A DNA stretch of 64,000 nt from Polyangium sp. 6x1 (GTDB lineage: Bacteria > Myxococcota_A > Polyangia > Polyangiales > Polyangiaceae), in assembly GCF_029946515.1 (NCBI RefSeq), contig NZ_JARZHH010000064.1:1-64000 (forward strand), written 5' to 3'. Numbering within the stretch: position 1 is the first letter of the stretch; each line of letters starts with the position of its first letter. The translations under genes and the position numbers were made by a program. Below the pieces are notes generated by a model. The model ran no database searches. It was not told the DNA's origin and saw only the letters and a list, made by a program, of their open reading frames with translations. Shown piece by piece: positions 59,212-64,000 of the stretch.

Positions 59212-59229
59212 GCGCTGGTCTTTTTTGAG

Positions 59230-59629
59230 CCGCCGCGCCGGGGCGCCGCCCCGGACCCCGCGGGGGCTGTTCGCCCCTCGACCCGAACCAGGGCCAGCCC
59301 TGGACCTCAGGGCATCGACTGCGCGAAGCGCAGTCGATGCGGGGAAAGTTTTTCAAGCTGTCCGCCCCCTCTCTGCAAGGCCAGCCCTGGACCTTTCGTG
59401 GAAGAACTGCGCTGCGCGCAGTTCTTCCAACAGGCCGGTGGAACCGCCCCGCCAACTGAACCAGCCGCGCTGCCGTCTCGCTTGGCAAGATCGCCTGTGG
59501 TCTTGACCTGGCCGTTCGATGAACTGCGCATCGCGCAGTTCATCGACCCCGAGTCCAGCGCTTGCGCTGGTCCGGGTGCAGGGGCGGACAGCCCCTGCTG
59601 GGGCCTGGGGCGAAGCCCCAGCGAAACGC
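59230..59629. repeat. Composite hairpin repeat, copy 5 (with extra partial arm)
   Basis: Fills the 442-bp gap between the convergent M50 and dut genes. A full left arm (59230-59342) ends in GCATCGACTGCGC-GAA-GCGCAGTCGATGC. A 33-bp spacer and a second partial left arm (about 59376-59430: CCAGCCC..., then GGAAGAACTGCGC) follow, then the usual linker and the right arm (59518-59629). The doubled left arm points to recombination or insertion within the element. Confidence 0.92.
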
Positions 59630-59653
59630 CCTCCCGACGAAACGGCGCTTCTC

Positions 59654-60109
59654 TCACTGCCCTGTCGAACCGTACCCGCCGGTGCCGCGCGACGTCTCGT
59701 CGAGCGATTCCACGACGACGAGCTCGGCGCGCGCCACGGGACAGATCACGAGTTGCGCGACGCGCTCCCCGCGCCGCACGACGAACGGTGCGTCGCCGTG
59801 GTTGACGAGCAGCACCTTGAGCTCGCCGCGATAATCTGGATCGATCGTTCCGGGCGCGTTGAGCACGGTGATCCCGTGCTTCAGTGCGAGCCCGGAGCGT
59901 GGCCTCACCTGCCCCTCGTACCCTTCGGGGATGGCGACCTGCACGCCTGTCGGCACGAGCTTGCGCTCCCCGGGCGCGATCGACACGTCCTCGACCACCG
60001 CGGCGCACAGATCGAGGCCCACGGCGCCGGCGGATTGGTACGCCGGCAGCGGCACGTCTGGGCCGCCCACGCGCACGCACTCGATGCGCACGGATCCTTG
60101 GCCTGTCAC
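59654..60109 (-). CDS. dut: dUTP diphosphatase
   Basis: A 151-residue trimeric dUTPase that hydrolyses dUTP to dUMP and PPi. All five family motifs are present: [44 protein letters not shown] and the C-terminal [10 protein letters not shown]. The start is a GTG at 60109, overlapping the S1-protein stop codon (GTGA), so it is coupled to that gene. Confidence 0.96.
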   Translation of the reverse strand: MTGQGSVRIECVRVGGPDVPLPAYQSAGAVGLDLCAAVVEDVSIAPGERKLVPTGVQVAIPEGYEGQVRPRSGLALKHGITVLNAPGTIDPDYRGELKVLLVNHGDAPFVVRRGERVAQLVICPVARAELVVVESLDETSRGTGGYGSTGQ

Positions 60110-60885
60110 TTCTTCTTCTTCGACAGCAGATCCCCGAGCGTCCCGAACCCGCGCGGCTCGGGCTTCTTCGGGCCGCCTTGCGGCGCCTTCTTGCCGTCGG
60201 CCTTGGGTTTGTCCGACCCTGCCTCGGCTGCTTCGGCGCTGCCCGTGTCCTTGAACTTCTCGAACGAGCTGCGTTCCTCGTCGCGCGCGACCGCGGTGAT
60301 CGACAGGCGGATCTTGCCTTCCTGATCGATGTTCACGATCTTCGTGTCGACCTCCTGGCCCACGGTGAAGTGCTTCTTCAGGTCTGCGCCGCGCGGCGTG
60401 CCGGTCTCCACGGTGGGGATGAGGCCGCGGCCGTTGCGCCCTTGCGTGCCTGCGATCTGCACGAACACGCCGTACCGCTCGACGCCGGTGACGCTGCCCT
60501 TGACGCGCGCGCCCTCGACGAGGACGGGGGCTTGTCCCTTGGCGCCGAGGCCGATGGAGGTGGTGAGTGCATCGCCTTCGGCGTTGCGGATGAAGAGGGG
60601 GCTCAGGCGGACCTGACCGGTGCCGCGGTCGATGGCGGCGACGGTGGCGCTGACCTTGTTGCCGACGGCGACGAGCAGCTTGCCGTCGGGATCGGTGAGG
60701 TCGATCCGTTCGAAAAAGCCTTCTTGCTTGCCGCCGAGGTCTGCGAAGACGGCGTTCTGGGCGACGACGACGATGGTCACTTCGAGCTTGTCGCCCACGT
60801 GAAAGCGGCGTCGCTCCTGGCGACCACCGCCTGCTTGCTCGAACAGGGCCCCGAAGGACTCCGACGTTTCCCGGCGCTCGGACAT
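60106..60885 (-). CDS. S1 RNA-binding-domain protein
   Basis: A 259-residue protein with two S1 (OB-fold) domains. The first is at about 30-100 ([34 protein letters not shown]); the second is at about 120-205 ([24 protein letters not shown]...GRGLIPTVE...[12 protein letters not shown]). A Lys/Pro-rich tail follows. It probably binds RNA, perhaps as a ribosome- or RNase-associated factor; it is much shorter than ribosomal protein S1. The ATG at 60885 starts [10 protein letters not shown]. Confidence 0.88.
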   Translation of the reverse strand: MSERRETSESFGALFEQAGGGRQERRRFHVGDKLEVTIVVVAQNAVFADLGGKQEGFFERIDLTDPDGKLLVAVGNKVSATVAAIDRGTGQVRLSPLFIRNAEGDALTTSIGLGAKGQAPVLVEGARVKGSVTGVERYGVFVQIAGTQGRNGRGLIPTVETGTPRGADLKKHFTVGQEVDTKIVNIDQEGKIRLSITAVARDEERSSFEKFKDTGSAEAAEAGSDKPKADGKKAPQGGPKKPEPRGFGTLGDLLSKKKK

Positions 60886-60954
60886 GGTGGACCGCCTCTT
60901 AGCGCGGCTCGGTCAGGAAGGCGAGGGAACGGATGCGGAGGCGAAAGCGGCGGC

Positions 60955-61002
60955 GGGGGCGACGGTGGGGGCGGAGGTGGGGGCGGGGTTGTGGGAGCGG
61001 AG
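60955..61002 (+). repeat. 12-bp G-rich tandem repeat (G-quadruplex-like)
   Basis: GGGGGCGACGGT, GGGGGCGGAGGT, GGGGGCGGGGTT and a decayed fourth unit run in tandem. The first three give GGGGG tracts 12 bp apart plus a GGGG, a regular four-tract quadruplex pattern on the plus strand. It lies upstream of the minus-strand S1 gene and of the plus-strand tRNA-Lys. The rest of the gap (60886-61119) holds no other clear feature. Confidence 0.7.
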
Positions 61003-61119
61003 TCGGAGGCGGGAGAGGGTGGACGGACGGAGGGAGCGTTTCCTGCTTGTCGCAGACGGGTCGGATCGTGCTAGGGTGCGCCCGCGATGCGCCGGAGGGA
61101 GACCCCGCCGGAACGTCCA

Positions 61120-61195
61120 GGGTCGATAGCTCAGTCGGTAGAGCTGCGGGCTTTTAACCCGTAGGTCCAGGGTTCGAGTCCCTGTCGACCCACCA
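61120..61195 (+). tRNA. tRNA-Lys (anticodon TTT)
   Basis: A 76-nt tRNA with acceptor stem GGGTCGA (61120-61126) paired to TCGACCC (61185-61191), discriminator A and an encoded CCA. The D-arm TAGCTCAGTCGGTAGAGC, anticodon loop CTTTTAA with TTT at 61153-61155, and T-arm GGTTCGAGTCC are all normal. It is the likely integration site of the element beyond it, since an integrase gene faces its 3' end. Confidence 0.98.
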
Positions 61196-61235
61196 AGCGA
61201 AATTGTTGAGGATTTTGCTTCTTCGAGGAGCCGCC

Positions 61236-61318
61236 TCAACCGCCCTTCTCGGACCCCGTTGCCACGCTGTTACCACGATGGGCGGGGAGGCCGATCGTGA
61301 GCGCGAGGTCCGGGTGGC
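61236..61318 (-). pseudogene. Remnant of a second integrase C-terminus
   Basis: On the minus strand, past the stop codon of the integrase gene and in another frame, the sequence reads ELSHPDLALTIGLPAHRGNSVATG... to a TGA at 61236. This parallels the integrase's own end (KDLKATISLLARRGNDVETT...). The similarity also shows in DNA: CGCTGTTACCACGATGGGCG (61265-61284) versus CGTCGTTACCACGACGGGCG (61346-61365). It looks like the tail of another tRNA-targeting integrase left from an earlier insertion. Confidence 0.5.
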
Positions 61319-62466
61319 TCAGCTCGCCTTCCCGGGGGTCGTTTCCACGTCGTTACCACGACGGGCGAGCAGGCTAATCGTCGCCTTGAGGTCCTTGCGG
61401 ACCATGTGCGCGTACCTCTGCGTGGTCGCCAGGTGCAGGTGCCCGGCGAGAGCTTGCACGGCGGGTGCGGATGCTCCGCCGCGGAAGAGCTCGGTCACGA
61501 AGAAGTGACGGAGGTCGTGGAAACGGAAGCCCGACAGGCCGGCTTTCCGCTGGGCGCGGCGGAACGCCTGAAGGAGGCCGGACTCGCCCCAGGGCTTGCC
61601 GTGCGCCGTCGTGGAGACGAGCGCGTGGGGAGCACGGGGCCGGCTTCGTGGAGGAGGTCGAGGAGCGGCTCCGCGATCGGGACCTCTCGCTCGTGACCGG
61701 ACTTCGGGGTCGACGTGACGCCCTTGCACGTCGAGTGGCGCACGATGATGACGCCTGCTTCGGCATCGAGGTCGACTCCGCGCAGCGCCCTCACCTCCCC
61801 TGCCCTCAGCCCCGCGAACGCGGCGAGGCCGAAGGCGAGCCGCCACGGCTTCGGAGAAGCCGCCAGGATCGCCTCGACCTGTGACCTCGTGAGCGGGAGC
61901 AGTGCCTTCTTCCCCTTCTTCGGCAGGTCGGGGAGCTTCGGCATCGCGGGCAGCTTGCTCGCGTCGACGGCTGCCCGGAGGACCGAGCGGATGACGATCT
62001 GCACGTTGCGTCGACGCGACGGCGAGAGCTCTTCCTTCACGAGCTCTGCATCGAGGGAGGACGCGAACGAGAAGTCGATCGTGTCGAGGCTGCGGTCCTT
62101 CCATTTGGGCAGCAACCTCTTCGTGAGGATCTCCTCGTACCCCTGCCGCGTGCTGGGCTTCAGCTTCGTGAGGGCCTTGCCTTCGCGGAAGAGGGTGACG
62201 GCGTCCCCGAACGTGAAGCGCTGCTCCCGCTCCGGGGTCTCCGCCTCCGCGGGTGTGGACGCTTCCTTCGGCTCGGCTTGCTCCGTGGGGAGCTCGCCGA
62301 ACTGCGCGAGGTGGGCCAGGAGCCGTCGCTCCTCGGCCCGCGCCGCTGCGACCGTCTGCACCTGCGCGTCCCTTCGATAACGGCCTTTCGAGCCGTCGGG
62401 CTTGCGATAGACGATATCAATGATCAACCGCGGCTTTCCCTGCCGCTGGGTTTTGCGCACCGTCAT
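61319..62466 (-). pseudogene. Tyrosine recombinase (integrase), split by a frameshift
   Basis: ATG 62466, with a strong AAAGGAAG site, opens MTVRKTQRQGKPRLIIDIVYRK. An Arg-active-site block GLRAGEVRALRGVD follows, after which the frame is lost near 61627-61645 (beside GGGG runs). The next frame resumes with HALVSTTAHGKPWG, then HDLRHFFVTELF (HxxR), GHLHLATTQRYAHMV (His and the catalytic Tyr) and a TGA at 61319. All catalytic residues survive across the two frames, so one missing base is the only visible lesion. The gene faces the tRNA-Lys, typical of islands integrated at tRNAs. Confidence 0.82.
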
Positions 62467-62762
62467 GACCAGCTTCCTTTCTGGCCATTCCGGGCACTTT
62501 CGCGAGGCGACGACTGTAGCACGAGCCTCGCGCTGACGGGACCACCCCAGGCCGAGGAAAACCGGACCCTCCACAACCGGCCGAACTTGCGCGCCTGGAC
62601 GCCGTCGACGCTGGCTTCGGTGCCCCCATCTTCGGCGCGCGTGGCGCGGCGCTCGAGCGTCTTCCGCAACGCAGCCGCGTTCATCCCGAGGAATGCTGCG
62701 GCTCGTGCGAGGGACACCCATCGCATGGTTGATCGTTCGCTGTTGCCCTGGCTTCCAGACAT
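62463..62762 (-). CDS. Excisionase-like helix-turn-helix protein
   Basis: A 99-residue protein. MRWVSLARAAAFLGMNAAALRKTLERRA resembles the MerR/Xis winged-helix start, and DGVQARKFGRLWRVRF matches the wing region (AxKxGRxWRI type). A short unconserved tail ends in a TGA that overlaps the integrase ATG (ATGA). ATG 62762 has AAAGGAG nine bases upstream, which decides it over longer in-frame forms. An excisionase-integrase pair is the natural reading. Confidence 0.72.
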   Translation of the reverse strand: MSGSQGNSERSTMRWVSLARAAAFLGMNAAALRKTLERRATRAEDGGTEASVDGVQARKFGRLWRVRFSSAWGGPVSARLVLQSSPRESARNGQKGSWS

Positions 62763-62994
62763 GGCCGGTGCTCCTTTCGTGCGTGATGGTCCTCCGTGGG
62801 GCGGCGGTGGCAGGGGATCGAGCTCGGGTGGAGCGATCCGCCGGCCTTTGCGCCGCAATGTCTCGTCAAATCTAGCTATGGGACATCGTGGCGCCAGAGG
62901 AATTTGCAAACAAAACGAAGGTTTATGTACGCGCGATCGATTCCTCGCAATCGCTGCGGCAAGCTCGCTCCACGCCCTTGATTCACTGCGGTCG

Positions 62995-63433
62995 CGATCC
63001 GCTCACGCCCGCTCATGCAACCGCTTTTCACCTGGTGGCGAGGTCGATGTCCACGAACCTCCTTGTTTCATCGCTCCTCGATCCGCTCAAGCCCGCTCGC
63101 AGAACCGCTTTCTTGCTCGTCGTGACGAGCGACGTGCAGAAGAGGCTGTTTCACGGCTCTGGACCCGTGTCTGAGCGGCCGCGCGAGCGGGAAATCGGCC
63201 GGGATTTGAAGGGCGCCGAGCAGCGCGCAGCTGAGACGCTGCGAGCGTGGACGCGCCGTCCCTCAAATCGAGACGAAGCAGTGCGGATTTCCATCACGGC
63301 CTGAAGGGCGCTCAGGGCCCTGGCGGTGGCAGAAGCCATGCGGAAAGGGCTTGCTACGTAGAGGATCCCCAAACTCGACCCTTCAAAACTAGGGGGCAGG
63401 ACCCGCTCATGCCCGCTCACGCAACCGCTTTTT
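62995..63433. repeat. Three degenerate 33-bp repeats (CGATCCGCTCA...CAACCGCTTTT)
   Basis: Copies at 62995-63028, 63079-63111 and 63399-63433 share the pattern GAxCCGCTCAnGCCCGCTC, then a spacer and ACCGCTTT. Each contains two direct CGCTCAnGC-like nonamers. Translated in register they read DPLTPAHATAF, DPLKPARRTAF and DPLMPAHATAF. Spacings are irregular (84 and 320 bp), so this is not a CRISPR array. Confidence 0.6.
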
Positions 63434-63811
63434 CGCTCGCGTCCGACGTCGAGCACGCTCTTCGGAGCCCACCGGCGCGAGCTGGTTGTCCCGAACGCCC
63501 ATCGAGGCACGTTTCACGGCGGTCCACTTCACCAAAGTTTGCCCGACGTGCGCCAGGGTGCTCCCGCTGCCGACGCGAAAGTGCCGAGCATGAGCGGAGA
63601 ATCCGCGAGGCCACCTCTTGTTTCAAAGGGTCTCCGATCGAGATCGTCCGCAAATCGATCCGCTTTTCGCACGACGAGAGGGGGGCTTTCTTTGATCCAC
63701 CCCAGCAACCCCGTCGAGCCCGCCTCGAGCGCCCTCCGAGCCTCCGCAAGGGGGCCTTCACCCACCGTCGAGCTCGTCGATCAGTACGACAAAGCACGAG
63801 CCGCTCCCGAG

Positions 63812-63867
63812 CCGGTGGCTCGAGCCGCTCGCGGGACCGGCGACCCGGTGGCTCGGAGCGGCTCGCG
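63812..63867. repeat. Pair of 23-bp direct repeats (CCGGTGGCTCG-AGC-GCTCGCG)
   Basis: Two near-identical copies start at 63812 and 63845, 33 bp apart. They contain the internal symmetry GAGC/GCTC. No gene is seen here. They could be protein-binding sites of the element or simple duplication. Confidence 0.5.
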
Positions 63868-64000
63868 AGCGGATCCGAGCGGCCTTTTCCCGCAGATTTG
63901 GGTTTGTCTACCTGCAGCAATGCGCGGTTCACCGTGACTGCAACTGCGTCACGGCTTTGACCCCATCCGGATCATCCCCTTACAATGCTGACGCTCTCGG

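Larger units (their letters stand above)
62763..64000. other. Island DNA without a convincing gene
   Basis: About 1.24 kb with weaker codon bias than the rest of the window, and some AT-richer patches near 62875-62935. Open frames exist on both strands (for example plus 62888-63304, plus 63539-63937, minus 63529-63765), but none has consistent G/C third positions or a known motif. The minus frame with GLLGWIKESPPLVVRKADRF around 63690-63750 is the most protein-like. The stretch holds three degenerate 33-bp repeats and a pair of 23-bp repeats, listed separately. No copy of the tRNA 3' end was seen, so the far attachment site is beyond the window. Confidence 0.5.

Noticed and set aside
62995-63433. 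Possible CRISPR array
   Set aside because: Only three degenerate repeats with irregular 50- to 290-bp spacers and no cas genes.
63539-63937. 133-codon plus-strand frame in the island
   Set aside because: Composition is low-complexity Ser/Arg/Pro, contains the 23-bp direct repeats, has no ribosome-binding site and overlaps an equally open minus frame.

Overview
The window reads as chromosomal DNA of a large-genome, very GC-rich myxobacterium (Myxococcota, most like Polyangiaceae/Sorangium). This is inferred from the strong G/C third-position bias in every real gene, the dense gene packing with ATGA/GTGA overlaps, the many lipoproteins, a giant protein ending in a Ser/Thr kinase domain, PilZ and type III PKS genes, and families common in that phylum (FTR1 fused to cytochrome c, DUF1501 and cytochrome-type lipoprotein clusters). 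No search could be run, so family names rest on motifs visible in the translations.

Layout. 241-13099: a YchF-type GTPase, then a long minus-strand menaquinone operon. It starts with a GbsR/MarR-like regulator behind a perfect 18-bp palindrome and continues with polyprenyl diphosphate synthase, DAHP synthase, HMG-CoA reductase, menG, menF, menD, menA, menC and menE; a menI-like thioesterase converges on it. It joins the shikimate entry step, an early mevalonate step, tail synthesis and quinone assembly; menB and menH are not here. 13325-23400: GTP-dependent PEP carboxykinase, a metallophosphoesterase, and a minus-strand run of FTR1/cytochrome c permease, GNAT, kynureninase-like enzyme, lipoprotein and M14 carboxypeptidase. 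23525-26968: a 1147-residue protein kinase. 27295-32468: a coupled pair, an E1-like/nitroreductase fusion (Rv1355c type) and a PilZ/acyltransferase-like protein with nine tandem SVRFP repeats. 32758-36394: a small unknown protein, a membrane-anchored ECF sigma factor, an L,D-transpeptidase, an EVE protein and a lipoprotein.

36742-44866: two divergent desaturases and a plus-strand lipid/polyketide operon (desaturase, membrane protein, type III PKS, FAD oxidoreductase, a 39-residue ORF, RND/MMPL exporter). 44911-52765: a secreted/lipoprotein block (DUF1501 protein, two CxxCH cytochrome-type proteins, a propeller lipoprotein, a formylglycine-generating-enzyme-like lipoprotein, a metalloprotease). 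52961-55008: a bufferin-like MNIO (DUF692) RiPP cluster whose precursor is a lipoprotein with three KCSG motifs, followed by an intrinsic-terminator-like attenuator. 55062-60885: YjbQ, a Cys-rich lipoprotein, PlsC, an SGNH lipoprotein, an M50 protease with TPRs, dUTPase and an S1 protein. 61120-61195 is tRNA-Lys(TTT); beyond it lies an integrated element with a frameshifted tyrosine recombinase, an excisionase-like gene and about 1.2 kb of repeat-bearing DNA without a convincing gene.

A family of roughly 315-bp inverted-repeat elements, each built of tandem hairpins, occupies all four tail-to-tail gaps longer than 60 bp except one, and also the left window edge. The exception (16074-16193) carries a different nested inverted repeat. 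Stem sequences differ between copies but stay perfectly paired.
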